A DNA stretch of 64,000 nt from Streptococcus sp. 29892 (GTDB lineage Bacteria; Bacillota; Bacilli; Lactobacillales; Streptococcaceae): positions 648,001 through 712,000 of the forward strand of contig NZ_CP118734.1 of assembly GCF_032594935.1 (NCBI RefSeq), in the 5' to 3' direction. The notes under the pieces were generated by a model. The model saw nothing but the letters and a program-made list of their open reading frames with translations. It was not told the DNA's origin and did not search any database. This document shows positions 17,377 to 27,281 of the stretch, piece by piece (position 1 is the stretch's first letter; every line of letters begins with the position of its first letter). Both the position numbers and the translations under genes were made by a program.

Positions 17377-18051
17377 ATGAATAAGATTAAAACCTATGTA
17401 GAAAGCTTAAAAGAATACAAGTGGCAGATTGCCCTGCCTGCGGCAGCTGGTTTGCTTATGGCGACATTCTTAATTTTCAGCCAACCAGCTAAGTCTGACC
17501 AGACGGGTCTGACTGATTTTCCCCAGACCGAACAAACTTCTAGCAGTCAAGAGCAGGTTAATGAAGTCAGTGCAGAAGGAAATACAGAAGAAAGTAAAGA
17601 ACCGAGCCAGCTGGTCGTTGATGTCAAAGGAGCAGTAGCAAAGCCGGGACTCTACACTTTAGAAGCTGGTGCGCGTGTCAATGACGCGGTTGAGGCAGCT
17701 GGCGGATTGACCAGTCAGGCAGACCCCAAGTCTATCAATCTGGCTCAGAAGCTCAGCGACGAAGCGGTGGTCTATGTGGCTAGCAAGGACGAAAATATCT
17801 CGGTGGTGGCCAGCACGACTGCCAGCTCTGCTATGTCCCCAGAAGAAAAAAGCACCAGTCTGGTCAATCTGAATACGGCGACCGAGGCGGACCTGCAGAC
17901 CATTTCGGGAATCGGTGCCAAGCGGGCGGCGGACATTATCGCCTATCGTGAGGCCAACGGCGGTTTCAAGTCGGTGGACGACCTCAACAATGTTTCAGGC
18001 ATCGGCGACAAGACCATGGAAAGCATCCGACCTTATGTCACGGTTGACTAA
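17377..18051 (+). CDS. comEA: Competence DNA receptor ComEA
   Basis: The 224-residue protein has a single N-terminal membrane helix (about residues 17-36), a Ser/Glu-rich linker, a SLBB-like domain (VDVKGAVAKPGLYTLEAGARV, about 85-135) and a C-terminal double helix-hairpin-helix DNA-binding domain (VNLNTATEADLQTISGIGAKRA...VSGIGDKTMESI, about 163-224). It binds double-stranded DNA on the cell surface and passes it to ComEC. ATG 17377 follows GGTGGAGGTACTTT. The upstream TTTTTTACGCACTA resembles a weak ComX box. It overlaps comEC. Confidence 0.95.
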   Translation: MNKIKTYVESLKEYKWQIALPAAAGLLMATFLIFSQPAKSDQTGLTDFPQTEQTSSSQEQVNEVSAEGNTEESKEPSQLVVDVKGAVAKPGLYTLEAGARVNDAVEAAGGLTSQADPKSINLAQKLSDEAVVYVASKDENISVVASTTASSAMSPEEKSTSLVNLNTATEADLQTISGIGAKRAADIIAYREANGGFKSVDDLNNVSGIGDKTMESIRPYVTVD

Positions 18052-20272
18052 GCTACCCTGCCAGCCCATCCACTTGGCTCTTTTGGCGGTGGTAGCCTAC
18101 TTTGTAGTCCACTCTTTTTCCCTCTTGACAATGGGCCTGTTGAGTTTGTTACTAGTTGTCTTTGGTGTTCAGCAAGGTAAGACAGTTTTCCTCAAAACGC
18201 TGCCGCTTCTAGCCCTGTTTGGACTGTTTTTCGGATGTCAAAAGTTTCAATGGGAGGGGGCAGCCCAGTCAGCCCCGGAGCAAGTCACCACTGTGCAGGT
18301 CATTCCAGATACCATTGAAGTCAACGGGGACAGCCTGTCCTTCCGCGGTCGGGCTGACGGACAAACCTATCAAGTTTTCTACAAATTAGCCAGTCAGGAG
18401 GAACAGACCTATTTTCAAAAGCTGGCAGACCTGGTCCAACTAGAAGTGGAAGCAGAGGTCAGCCTGCCAGCAGGTCAGCGGAATTTCAAGGGCTTTGACT
18501 ATCAGGCTTATCTGAAAACACAAGGAATCTATCGGACTGTCAAGCTAACGGCGATTAAGAAGATTGTCCCTGTCCAGTCTTGGAATGTTTTTGACTGGCT
18601 GTCAACTTGGCGGAGGCAAGCCTTGGTCTATGTCAAAATCAATTTTTCGGCTCCCATGAGCCACCACATGACAGGGCTTTTGTTTGGGGAGCTGGATAGT
18701 GATTTCGACCAGATGAGTGACCTCTATTCTAGTCTAGGAATCATTCATCTCTTTGCCCTGTCAGGTATGCAGGTTGGATTTTTCATCGATAAGTTTCGTT
18801 GGATTTTACTGCGTTTGGGCTTGACCAAGGAAACAGTGGATAAGTTGCAGATTCCCTTTTCCCTGGTCTATGCTGGTTTGACAGGCTTTTCTGTGTCAGT
18901 GGTGCGGTCCTTGGTCCAGAAAATTCTGGGCAATATGGGCTTGCGGAAGTTGGATAACTTTGCGGTGACGGTCTTTGTCTGCCTGTTGATGCTGCCCCGA
19001 TTTTTACTGACGGCAGGTGGAGTGCTGACTTTTACCTATGCTTTCTTGCTGACGGTCTTTGATTTTGAGGACTTGGGGCAGGTCAAAAAGGCTGCGGTGG
19101 AGAGTTTCAGTATTTCGCTGGGGATTTTGCCAGTGCTTATGACCTATTTCTATGCCTTTCAGCCCCTGTCTATCCTCTTGACATTTGCCTTTTCCTTTGT
19201 CTTTGATGTCCTACTCTTGCCAGGCTTGTCGGTCATTTTTCTTTTGTCGCCTCTGGTCAAGATTACCTGGGTCAACGGATTTTTCGTCTTGATGGAAAAA
19301 GTCATTGTCTGGGTAGCTGATTTGGGTTTCAGACCTTGGATACTGGGCAAGCCGTCTGAGCTGGTCCTCTTGCTTTTGCTGGTCAGCCTCTTCTTGCTCT
19401 ACGATTTCCACAGGAGAAAGAAATGGCTTCTAGGACTGAGCTTGGTCCTCGCTCTGCTATTTTTCATAACCAAACACCCGCTGGAAAACGAGGTGACGGT
19501 GGCGGACATCGGGCAGGGGGACAGCATCTTTTTGCGGGATATGCGGGGGCGGACGGTTCTGATAGATGTGGGCGGACGAGTCGATTTTGCGGCCAAGGAG
19601 GAGTGGCAGGAGCGATCTTCGCAGGCAAATGCAGAGCGGACTTTGATTCCCTATCTGCACAGTCGGGGCGTGGATAGGATTGATAGTCTAGTGCTGACCC
19701 ACACCGACACAGACCATGTGGGCGATGTGCTGGAAGTAGCTAAGCAGGTTCAGATTGGTCGGATTGTCGTGTCGCCGGGAAGTCTGACGGTACCTGACTT
19801 TGTAGCAACTCTGAAAAAAATCAATGTGCCTGTCCATGTGGTAAAAGTGGGCGACCGCCTGCCGATGTTTGACGCCTATCTAGAGGTCCTCTATCCAGAC
19901 GGGACAGGCGACGGTGGCAATAATGATTCCATTGTTCTCTACGGTCGCTTGCTGGAAACCAATTTTCTCTTTACAGGGGACTTGGAGCAAGGGGAGCTGG
20001 ACTTGATAAAAGCTTATCCGCGACTACCTGTCGATGTCCTCAAAGCTGGTCACCATGGCTCCAAAGGTTCTTCCTATCCTGAATTTTTAGACCATATCGG
20101 TGCCAAGATTGCCCTGGTATCAGCTGGGGAAAACAATCGTTACAAGCATCCACACCAAGAAACCTTGGAACGATTTGATAGTCGCAATATCCAAGTCTAT
20201 CGTACCGATCAGCAAGGAGCTATTCGATTCAGAGGCTGGAAGGAGTGGAGGATTGAGACGGTGAAGGAGTAA
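18035..20272 (+). CDS. comEC: Competence DNA-uptake channel ComEC
   Basis: The 745-residue membrane protein has two N-terminal hydrophobic helices, an OB-like extracellular domain (about residues 85-175), a Competence domain of many membrane helices (about 200-480, with FALSGMQVGFF) and a C-terminal metallo-beta-lactamase-like domain (VADIGQGDSIFL; LTHTDTDHVGD at about 556). It carries single-stranded DNA across the membrane. I chose ATG 18035 inside the comEA end for normal length; TTG 18044 is an alternative. The frame also runs upstream, but that part is a comEA shadow. Confidence 0.94.
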   Translation: MSRLTKLPCQPIHLALLAVVAYFVVHSFSLLTMGLLSLLLVVFGVQQGKTVFLKTLPLLALFGLFFGCQKFQWEGAAQSAPEQVTTVQVIPDTIEVNGDSLSFRGRADGQTYQVFYKLASQEEQTYFQKLADLVQLEVEAEVSLPAGQRNFKGFDYQAYLKTQGIYRTVKLTAIKKIVPVQSWNVFDWLSTWRRQALVYVKINFSAPMSHHMTGLLFGELDSDFDQMSDLYSSLGIIHLFALSGMQVGFFIDKFRWILLRLGLTKETVDKLQIPFSLVYAGLTGFSVSVVRSLVQKILGNMGLRKLDNFAVTVFVCLLMLPRFLLTAGGVLTFTYAFLLTVFDFEDLGQVKKAAVESFSISLGILPVLMTYFYAFQPLSILLTFAFSFVFDVLLLPGLSVIFLLSPLVKITWVNGFFVLMEKVIVWVADLGFRPWILGKPSELVLLLLLVSLFLLYDFHRRKKWLLGLSLVLALLFFITKHPLENEVTVADIGQGDSIFLRDMRGRTVLIDVGGRVDFAAKEEWQERSSQANAERTLIPYLHSRGVDRIDSLVLTHTDTDHVGDVLEVAKQVQIGRIVVSPGSLTVPDFVATLKKINVPVHVVKVGDRLPMFDAYLEVLYPDGTGDGGNNDSIVLYGRLLETNFLFTGDLEQGELDLIKAYPRLPVDVLKAGHHGSKGSSYPEFLDHIGAKIALVSAGENNRYKHPHQETLERFDSRNIQVYRTDQQGAIRFRGWKEWRIETVKE

Positions 20273-20311
20273 ATTTTGAAGAATATACAATAAAGCTACG
20301 ATAATATTTAG

Positions 20312-20348
20312 TTTCCTAACGGCTATTGTTAGGAAATTTTCTTGTTTT
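20312..20348 (+). terminator. Terminator after comEC
   Basis: TTTCCTAAC (20312-20320) pairs with GTTAGGAAA (20328-20336), followed by TTTTCTTGTTTTT. Confidence 0.88.
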
Positions 20349-20370
20349 TGTAAGATTGACAGCGTATTCT

Positions 20371-20399
20371 TTGCATTTCATTCTTTTTACTTATATAAT
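20371..20399 (+). promoter_or_regulatory. Promoter of the surface metalloprotease gene
   Basis: TTGCAT (20371-20376), 17-bp spacer, TATAAT (20394-20399). The start codon is 45 nt downstream. Confidence 0.8.
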
Positions 20400-20443
20400 T
20401 GTAGTGGATTTTTTATTTGGCTCAAGAAGGAGACTATATTTTA

Positions 20444-23400
20444 ATGAATTTGAATTTTTTACAAAAGAAGCATCATTTTGGCATACGGAAGTTTTCCATC
20501 GGTGTCGTATCAGTTGCCTTAGCAATTAGCTTTAGCGTTGCTGGAGGGCAGGTTGCGGCTGCCCAAGAGGCAAGCTCAGCTCCTACTAGTAGCCTTGCCA
20601 CCAGTCAAACTAGTCCGGCAGTGACAGAGGAAGCCACACAAGTACAATCTATTAGTGGGCAGACTGAGGTAGTAGAGGAAGTAGCTAGTTCTCAATCGGC
20701 TACGACTAGTCCTCAAGAAACGCCATCTCAAGATAGTGGATTGGTAGAAACAGGACCAGTAGTACAAGATAGTGCTACCAATCAGGAGCTAGCAGTCAGT
20801 CAAACAGTTGCGCCAAGTCAATCGGAACCAGTGCAAAATCAGACGGTAGGGGGAGAACAGAGTGGGCAAGTTGCTGGAGAACTCTCGCCGTCGATTGAGC
20901 CAACTGCAAGCACTTCTTCAGCTACTGGGGAAGCAGGTGTGAATCTAAGTCAAGTAGAACAACCGGTAGTAGCTTCACCGGATCAGGTTAGTCAATTGGT
21001 TCAACCATCCGAAACATTAGTAGAAGAAGCTACTCCGACCAATCAAGTAGTAGAAGAAGTCGTTCAGCCTGTGTTACGTTCAGCTCGAATGGCTCGCAGT
21101 GTGGCAGCTCAGGAGTTGGCTAAATTACCGCTAGATGCCAATGGAAAGCTGATGATCTCAGTCAGTGGAGTTACTGTTCATCAATACCTAGTAGTCAATT
21201 CAGATGGCAGCAGTCAGATGGTTTCTGCAACGGCTCAGCCAACGACAAACCAGACCAGTGAAACAGTTGCTCAACAGGTCGCTTCGCTGAAAGATGACTT
21301 TGCAGGTGTGACCTACGAATCACTCTATCCTCATTTATCTCATCAAGAAAATTTTTTTGAAAAAATAGACTTGGAAAAGGCTATTCGTCAGGAAAATGGT
21401 GGAAGTAATTTACCAGTTGACCAGCTACAAACTCTCAAGCAGACAGCCTATATGGATATGCTGGATATGAGGGAGAGTTTTGAGCGAGTAAAGGCTAAGA
21501 TTGAAACGACGCTGACAGGTATTTTTGAGAAATCAAGTCAGGTCAATGTAGAGGATATCCGTCGCAATAAAGAGAAAATCTTAGCAGGTTTATCCTATCT
21601 GGATCGCCAATATTCCTTTGAATTTGGTCAATATCAGGCAAAGGATTTGATATTACATTATCCCCGGGTGTTCGGAGGTGGAGGCTCCCCCTTAAATACA
21701 CTTAGTATTTTGAACACTTTAACCTATCGTGATTTGACTTTGGGTCAGTCAGCGACCGCTTACCAAACTAAACTAGCTCCAATTACAAATCAAGCTGATA
21801 TTTTCTCCTTTGTGGAGAAGGGAGTAAGCTTGTTTGAACCAGGCAAAACAGGTGAGCAATGGTTTAAGGATACTAGCAAGGCTCATCTGGCAGAGTCCCA
21901 ATCTCCTTACGGGAACTCCTCGCTCTATCAGAAATTAAAGAGCAATGTACGTCTGAACAACCATTTCATTCCTCTCCTGACCCTACCTAGTGATCTCGTA
22001 TATGCCATTAGCACTTCAAACACAGTCAACTACGGTTTAACGGAATCCTATGTCCGACCAGGTGACCAGACCGGCATGGCAACGTTTAAAGCTAACTTAC
22101 AATCCTACGCTGATGACCAGGAAAGCTTTTTGAAATTCTGGCATCGCATCAGTCAGAACAGGGATATTCTAGCCAATCATGAAGCCATTATTGTGGTTGA
22201 TAGTCCGCAGAAACTAGGGACAGCTACTCAGCGCGTTCAAGAACTTTATTCACCCAAATATGGTTCAGGAGTTTTAGAAGGGGTCGAGAAATTTATCAGA
22301 CCGCTCAGCCTTTATGCCAACTTTTTACAAGCTGATGGTCAGGCCAATGGAAAGACTTCCATTAATCTCTTTTTGAAAAAATCCCTGTCTGAGGCAGGTC
22401 AGTCTGTCTATACTCATGAATTGACCCATATGCTGGATAAGAACGTTTGGTTAAATGGCTATGATAGACGAGCTGGCCAGTTACAAGAAGTTTTTGCCAG
22501 AGGAATGTTTGAGTCTATGGATGTTGCTAAAACACCCTATCAAGACCCGAGCTTTATTATCAATACAGCCTATCGCATGGGGGACAATCGGACACAAAAT
22601 GCTAGTCCAGACCGTTTCCAAACAAGTGATGACCTCAAGACCTATATGCAGGGTATTTTGGATGTGATTTACACTCTGGACTATGCAGAGGCCCAGTCAA
22701 TCTTGAAGAAGGCTCCTGATGAAAGGGCTGTTCTGCTTAATAAAATCAGCCTCATTCCAAATCCAGCCAATAATGGCGGAGGAAAAACGACTGAAATCGT
22801 CAACTCAATTGATACAGCTTCAGCTGCAAACTTACAGACGATTGCTGATTTTGTAGATCAAGGCTTAATTTCGGGACGGTATAAGTTCAATGGTATGGAA
22901 ACCAGAGGAACTGCCCGTACGAACTCCTACTATACCATTCCTCTCTTTGAACCAATTTATGCTGCCCTTCAAAATGATACGGGTAGCGGAGGTGATATTA
23001 GCTTTAAACGGAATGCCTATGAACTATTAGGTGAATACGGTTATGAAAAGGGGATGGTAGCCTATGTTTCTGGCCAATATGCCAATGATCAGGCAGCTCT
23101 TACTGCCATTATGCCAGAATATGGAGGAGACCTAGCAACCTTTAAGAAGGCTATGTTTGACCGTCGCATCGCCAAGGTTACTGAGCTAAAATCCACTAGT
23201 GTAGCCAGCGATTTCGCTGCTATTCAGAGTTTGATGGATGAAGCCATTGCCAAAGACTTAGAACGACTGAAAAGTAATGCTGCTAATAAGGTTCCCTTGT
23301 CCACCAGAGTTTCGGCTGTTCAAGACTTGAAAAAGAGCATCTTCCAGGCTTATTTGAAGGATACAGATGACTTCCGTACTAGCATTTATCAGGAACAAGT

Positions 23401-25873
23401 GGCGCGTGATTTGTATGTAACCAATGGTGATGAGAAATCCCAAGATGGTCGCGGCACTCTTGATAGCCCTTACCAGAGCCTCTCCTACGCTCTTGCCCAA
23501 GCAAAAAACGGGGATAGGATCAAGCTTGTTGACAATATCATGCACCGGCAGGATAAACCTTTCCTCCTTGATAAGGCTGTTACCATTGATGGTCAAGGTC
23601 ATCGTTTAAGCTTCCGTGGACCTGATGTGGAGCTAGGGGCTGATGTGACCTTTGCGGATCTAACATTAAATATGTTGGCAGATGGTAGTAAACAACCCAA
23701 TATTTATGCCAATGGCTATCACTTGACCTTGGATCAGGTATCTACAACAATGAGTCAGGCACAAAGTGACTTGCGTCCAACTCTAATTGCCGGTTCTCGT
23801 TCAGGTCAACCAGCAGGCAGTCATGGGAAAATTACCATTCTTAATGGAAATTCAGACACTCGGTTTAACACCATTTATGCTGGAAATGCTGATTCAGTAA
23901 GTAACATTCCAGTAACCATTTCTATCCTGTCGGATTTTGTTAGTGTAGACCAAGGAATCAAGCTGTCAGGTGTCAATGGAGAAGATGTGATGGGGCCAGT
24001 TTTGGTTACGTCAAAATCTAGCAGTCTGAAGTCAATTGACGGCAACGGAAGTTGGGATAATACAGTTACTATTGATACTGCACGTATCTACGGACTCAAT
24101 CTACAGAACATCCAAACGCTTGAATTGGTCAATAAGGCGGATGTTAGTTTAGCTAGTCAGGTATCTGAAATCTCGACTGGTGTAGAGCTAGAATCGGGTA
24201 CTCAGTTGACTATTGCCAATGATCCAGTCACCTTAGGTAGCTTATCTGGTCAGGGAACAGTCATTATTCCAGTGGAATCCAGTCTCAATGTAATAGGAGA
24301 TATTGAGGGAAATGTTGAGGTACTGGTTAGAGGATTTGAACAAGATCTATCCAAGAATATAGACAAGGAATATATAAAGGTTGAGGGACTATTATCTCCT
24401 ACAGCTCGTATTACCTTGGAGAAAGGCTATAATCGTTTTGACCTGGTCAAAGATGAAATTGTTTATCGCTTGGTAGAGCTAAAACAGCCTGTTCAAACTC
24501 ATACAGTAACCTTGCACTTCACCCAGTCAGGTCAGTTGTTAAAAGAGAAGCAGGTGCAAGTTGATAATGGGCAATCAATCACAGGAATGGAGAACGATTT
24601 GCCTATAGCAACAGAGGGAACCTATCAGTTGGATCCAAACTTTGACAGAACGGTGTTGACAGCTATCACTAGCAGTAAAACGATTGAGATTCCAGTAGTC
24701 TTGGTTCTGCCAAAAGCAAGTCGCTACCAGCCTCACGTTAATGGGGAAGCCCATGTTCTGCCGGCAAGCAGTAGTGAGGAAACAACAGCTGAAATTGTGA
24801 AGCAAATCAGTCTACTAGCTGAAGCAGGTCAATTTGATGTTGTAGTAGTCACTCCTATTCCACAGTCTAGTGGCGACCACTCCATGACTGTTCGTGTGGT
24901 CTATGACGACCGTAGCCAAGAAGAGCTTGTAGTACCTCTTCATATCCTCACAATAAAAAATGGAGAAGTTGCCAAACACAGCTTACCAGAAGGTGTTTTA
25001 GAACCGTTGGTTATTGCCAAAGGCAAGGGAGTTACCCATGAATTGCCGGTCGGAATTCTTCCACCTCTTGAAACGGCAAATGGAGGCGGTGTTCGTCATG
25101 AATTGCCAGCAGGCGTTTTAGAACCGTTGGTTACTGCCAAAGGTAAGGGAGTTACCCATGAATTGCCAGTCGGTATTCTGCCGCCTCTTGAAACGGCAAA
25201 TGGAGGCGGTGTTCGTCATGAATTGCCAGCAGGCGTTTTAGAACCGTTGGTTACTGCCAAAGGCAAGGGAGTTACTCATGAATTGCCGGTCGGAATTCTT
25301 CCACCTCTTGAAACGGCAAATGGAGGAGGTGTTCGTCATGAATTGCCAGCAGGCGTTTTAGAACCACTAGAAGTAGCTAAGGGTGACGCAGTGTGGCATT
25401 TTGTTCCAAGTATCTCCATAGAGGAGGTCGTCCAACTTTTGAATGCTAGTCAGACACTTCCATTTGGTATTCTAGAGGGTGCTATAGTGGCAAAAGGAGA
25501 GAGTTCACTTGGTATCCTACCAAGATTGGAAATCTCTAAAGGAGCAAGTCTAAATCCTTTCCTTCCATCCAGTGTTCTCACGCCATTAGTGACAGAAAAA
25601 GGTGCAAGTTTAACTTTAGAATTGCCAGAAATATCCCTGTCGCAACTTGAGCTAGCTCAAAGCCAGCCTAGACCAAAATTAGCACAACAGCAAGTAGTCT
25701 CTCACCAACAGAAGGAAGAAGTGGTTGGAAAGCAGACAAGAATGGCTTCCATAGCTCCAAGATCTCCTAGCCTCCCAGAAACAGGACAAAGTCATAATAA
25801 TCTGAGTGTTTTTGGCCTCTTGTTAGCATCCCTAGGTGCAGGTTTCTGGCTAGGTAGAAAGAAAGTTGAGTAA
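20444..25873 (+). CDS. LPXTG-anchored M26-type zinc metalloprotease (ZmpB/ZmpC-like)
   Basis: This 1809-residue surface protein starts with a YSIRK-type signal (HFGIRKFSIGVVSVALAIS), then a Ser/Thr/Gln/Glu-rich stretch (about 40-220). The protease core carries HELTH (658-662) and a downstream Glu (E682, in LQEVFARGMFES) matching the third zinc ligand of M26 enzymes such as pneumococcal ZmpC. A beta-helix-like region begins at RDLYVTNGDEKSQDGRGTL. Next come MucBP/Rib-like segments, three 40-residue repeats, and the anchor LPETG plus hydrophobic helix and GRKKVE. ATG 20444 (AAGAAGGAG before) beats the upstream TTG. Relatives cleave IgA or host glycoproteins; the substrate here is unknown. Pneumococcal Zmps carry the sorting signal near the N-terminus, unlike this one. 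Confidence 0.9.
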   Translation: MNLNFLQKKHHFGIRKFSIGVVSVALAISFSVAGGQVAAAQEASSAPTSSLATSQTSPAVTEEATQVQSISGQTEVVEEVASSQSATTSPQETPSQDSGLVETGPVVQDSATNQELAVSQTVAPSQSEPVQNQTVGGEQSGQVAGELSPSIEPTASTSSATGEAGVNLSQVEQPVVASPDQVSQLVQPSETLVEEATPTNQVVEEVVQPVLRSARMARSVAAQELAKLPLDANGKLMISVSGVTVHQYLVVNSDGSSQMVSATAQPTTNQTSETVAQQVASLKDDFAGVTYESLYPHLSHQENFFEKIDLEKAIRQENGGSNLPVDQLQTLKQTAYMDMLDMRESFERVKAKIETTLTGIFEKSSQVNVEDIRRNKEKILAGLSYLDRQYSFEFGQYQAKDLILHYPRVFGGGGSPLNTLSILNTLTYRDLTLGQSATAYQTKLAPITNQADIFSFVEKGVSLFEPGKTGEQWFKDTSKAHLAESQSPYGNSSLYQKLKSNVRLNNHFIPLLTLPSDLVYAISTSNTVNYGLTESYVRPGDQTGMATFKANLQSYADDQESFLKFWHRISQNRDILANHEAIIVVDSPQKLGTATQRVQELYSPKYGSGVLEGVEKFIRPLSLYANFLQADGQANGKTSINLFLKKSLSEAGQSVYTHELTHMLDKNVWLNGYDRRAGQLQEVFARGMFESMDVAKTPYQDPSFIINTAYRMGDNRTQNASPDRFQTSDDLKTYMQGILDVIYTLDYAEAQSILKKAPDERAVLLNKISLIPNPANNGGGKTTEIVNSIDTASAANLQTIADFVDQGLISGRYKFNGMETRGTARTNSYYTIPLFEPIYAALQNDTGSGGDISFKRNAYELLGEYGYEKGMVAYVSGQYANDQAALTAIMPEYGGDLATFKKAMFDRRIAKVTELKSTSVASDFAAIQSLMDEAIAKDLERLKSNAANKVPLSTRVSAVQDLKKSIFQAYLKDTDDFRTSIYQEQVARDLYVTNGDEKSQDGRGTLDSPYQSLSYALAQAKNGDRIKLVDNIMHRQDKPFLLDKAVTIDGQGHRLSFRGPDVELGADVTFADLTLNMLADGSKQPNIYANGYHLTLDQVSTTMSQAQSDLRPTLIAGSRSGQPAGSHGKITILNGNSDTRFNTIYAGNADSVSNIPVTISILSDFVSVDQGIKLSGVNGEDVMGPVLVTSKSSSLKSIDGNGSWDNTVTIDTARIYGLNLQNIQTLELVNKADVSLASQVSEISTGVELESGTQLTIANDPVTLGSLSGQGTVIIPVESSLNVIGDIEGNVEVLVRGFEQDLSKNIDKEYIKVEGLLSPTARITLEKGYNRFDLVKDEIVYRLVELKQPVQTHTVTLHFTQSGQLLKEKQVQVDNGQSITGMENDLPIATEGTYQLDPNFDRTVLTAITSSKTIEIPVVLVLPKASRYQPHVNGEAHVLPASSSEETTAEIVKQISLLAEAGQFDVVVVTPIPQSSGDHSMTVRVVYDDRSQEELVVPLHILTIKNGEVAKHSLPEGVLEPLVIAKGKGVTHELPVGILPPLETANGGGVRHELPAGVLEPLVTAKGKGVTHELPVGILPPLETANGGGVRHELPAGVLEPLVTAKGKGVTHELPVGILPPLETANGGGVRHELPAGVLEPLEVAKGDAVWHFVPSISIEEVVQLLNASQTLPFGILEGAIVAKGESSLGILPRLEISKGASLNPFLPSSVLTPLVTEKGASLTLELPEISLSQLELAQSQPRPKLAQQQVVSHQQKEEVVGKQTRMASIAPRSPSLPETGQSHNNLSVFGLLLASLGAGFWLGRKKVE
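25021..25380 (+). repeat. Three 120-bp tandem repeats in the protease gene
   Basis: Exact 120-bp units at 25021-25140, 25141-25260 and 25261-25380 encode 40 residues each, built from two 20-residue half-units (GKGVTHELPVGILPPLETAN and GGGVRHELPAGVLEPLVTAK). Degenerate half-units flank them on both sides. Copy number may vary between strains. Confidence 0.95.
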
Positions 25874-25907
25874 GTAGGAACGGATTCACTGAAGTGTTAC
25901 TCGAATA

Positions 25908-25970
25908 AACGGACAAATGCATTTACTTGCTGCATAAAGCTAAGTGTATTTGTTCGTTTTCTGTTTTGTC
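25908..25970 (+). terminator. Long terminator hairpin after the protease gene
   Basis: Positions 25908-25928 (beginning AACGGACAAATGC) pair with 25942-25958 (AAGTGTATTTGTTCGTT), followed by TTCTGTTTTGTC. Confidence 0.82.
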
Positions 25971-26311
25971 TTACAGAATCCATCATTTATTATTGGAAAA
26001 ACAAAAGTTCCTAACTAATAATGCAATAATTTTGCTTATATGGTATAATAATATAAACAAGAACATGTAAAAGAAGAGAATACTGGCTAGTCTTCTCTTC
26101 CATAAGTATCCTTATAGTTTTGGAAATCAATATCAAGCCTCTTTGACTAGGGTTAACAAGAGTGTAATACTATGGTTTTATTTTTTGTGCTTTCAGCTGA
26201 TGATGTGGAAGTAGGAGTGATAGAAATAGGATTCATTTTATGTCACATCTTAAGAATAGGTCTGTGGAGGGGAGTTTGATTTTCTAGGACATTATTAGGA
26301 GGAGTAATATA
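25971..26311 (+). promoter_or_regulatory. Promoter and long leader of the LysR regulator gene
   Basis: An extended -10 (TATGGTATAAT, TATAAT at 26044-26049) is followed by about 260 nt of leader with a small hairpin (GAAGAGAA near 26074 with TTCTCTTC near 26095). A 35-codon ORF at 26172-26279 lacks a convincing ribosome-binding site. Nothing else was recognised. Confidence 0.55.
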
Positions 26312-27271
26312 ATGGGAATGGATATTATTCAGATGAGCTATCTCATCAATATTGTAGATTCCAGCTGTAACCTTTCTCTTGCTGCCAAAAAAATCCATAT
26401 CAGCCAGTCTGCCTTAAGTCAATTTATCACGCATTTTGAAGCAAGTGAAGGCATTCAGTTATTTAATCGTAAAAATGGGCGCTTGGATGGTATGACAGAA
26501 GCGGGTCGTATGGTCTATCGTTTTGCGACAGAAATTGTTGCCAAATATGAAGAAATGCAGAATGTTATTCAAAAAGAAGCTGCTAAACAGCAAGGAACTA
26601 TCCGACTGGGTCTTCCGTCCATCATTTTGAGAGCTTATTTTTCTCATCTTTTGCCTAAATTTTATGTCAATTACCCCACTATCAATATCGAAATTCTAGA
26701 GGGGGGTGGCTTGGAAATATGGAAAAAATTTGTGCACAATGAGCTAAATATAGCTCTCCTAGTCGAGCCGACCAATCTGGATAGCAAAAAATATGAACAG
26801 CACCTAATCCACAAAGATGAGTATGTTGCTTTTATGGATAAAGACCATCCGCTAGCCAGTAAGGAATATTTGGAATGGAGCGACTTGCAGGACTATCCCA
26901 TAACGACCTTTAATCAAAACTTTACCAGCTATAGCAATATTATGCAGAAGTTGAAGGATGAGAATATAGATATTCAACGTCTACATCATTCCTCTTCTTG
27001 GGACTATATGGTCGCTGCAACAGCAGGGAATGATATCGTTAGTGTGTTGCCGAATAGTGTCGAAGAATTGATTGATGAAAGTCAGTTTAGGGTCGTTCAC
27101 TTTCGTGATGCCCTACCCTTTAATATCTGGCTGTGTCGACCGCATCGTAAACGAGTGGGGGAAGCAGAGAATTTCATCTATGAGGAAATACTGAAGTTTC
27201 ATGTCCCAACTAGTGAGGAGCAAACGGGTGGTTGCAATTGCATGAGCAGTCTGAATGTACCAGTCGGATAA
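26312..27271 (+). CDS. LysR family transcriptional regulator
   Basis: The 319-residue protein has the N-terminal LysR winged helix-turn-helix (YLINIVDSSCNLSLAAKKIHIS, QSALSQFITHFE, about residues 8-45) and a periplasmic-binding-like effector domain (about 90-300, GTIRLGLPSIILRAYFSHLLP). The N-terminus has a D/Ixx variation but the wing is intact. AGGAGGAG (26297-26304) fixes ATG 26312. It is followed 10 nt later by the lactonase gene, which it may regulate together with the upstream protease; this is inferred from position only. Confidence 0.9.
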   Translation: MGMDIIQMSYLINIVDSSCNLSLAAKKIHISQSALSQFITHFEASEGIQLFNRKNGRLDGMTEAGRMVYRFATEIVAKYEEMQNVIQKEAAKQQGTIRLGLPSIILRAYFSHLLPKFYVNYPTINIEILEGGGLEIWKKFVHNELNIALLVEPTNLDSKKYEQHLIHKDEYVAFMDKDHPLASKEYLEWSDLQDYPITTFNQNFTSYSNIMQKLKDENIDIQRLHHSSSWDYMVAATAGNDIVSVLPNSVEELIDESQFRVVHFRDALPFNIWLCRPHRKRVGEAENFIYEEILKFHVPTSEEQTGGCNCMSSLNVPVG

Positions 27272-27281
27272 AGGAGAAACC

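Noticed and set aside
26172..26279. 35-codon ORF in the LysR leader
   Set aside because: There is no convincing ribosome-binding site and no codon enrichment that would suggest a leader peptide.
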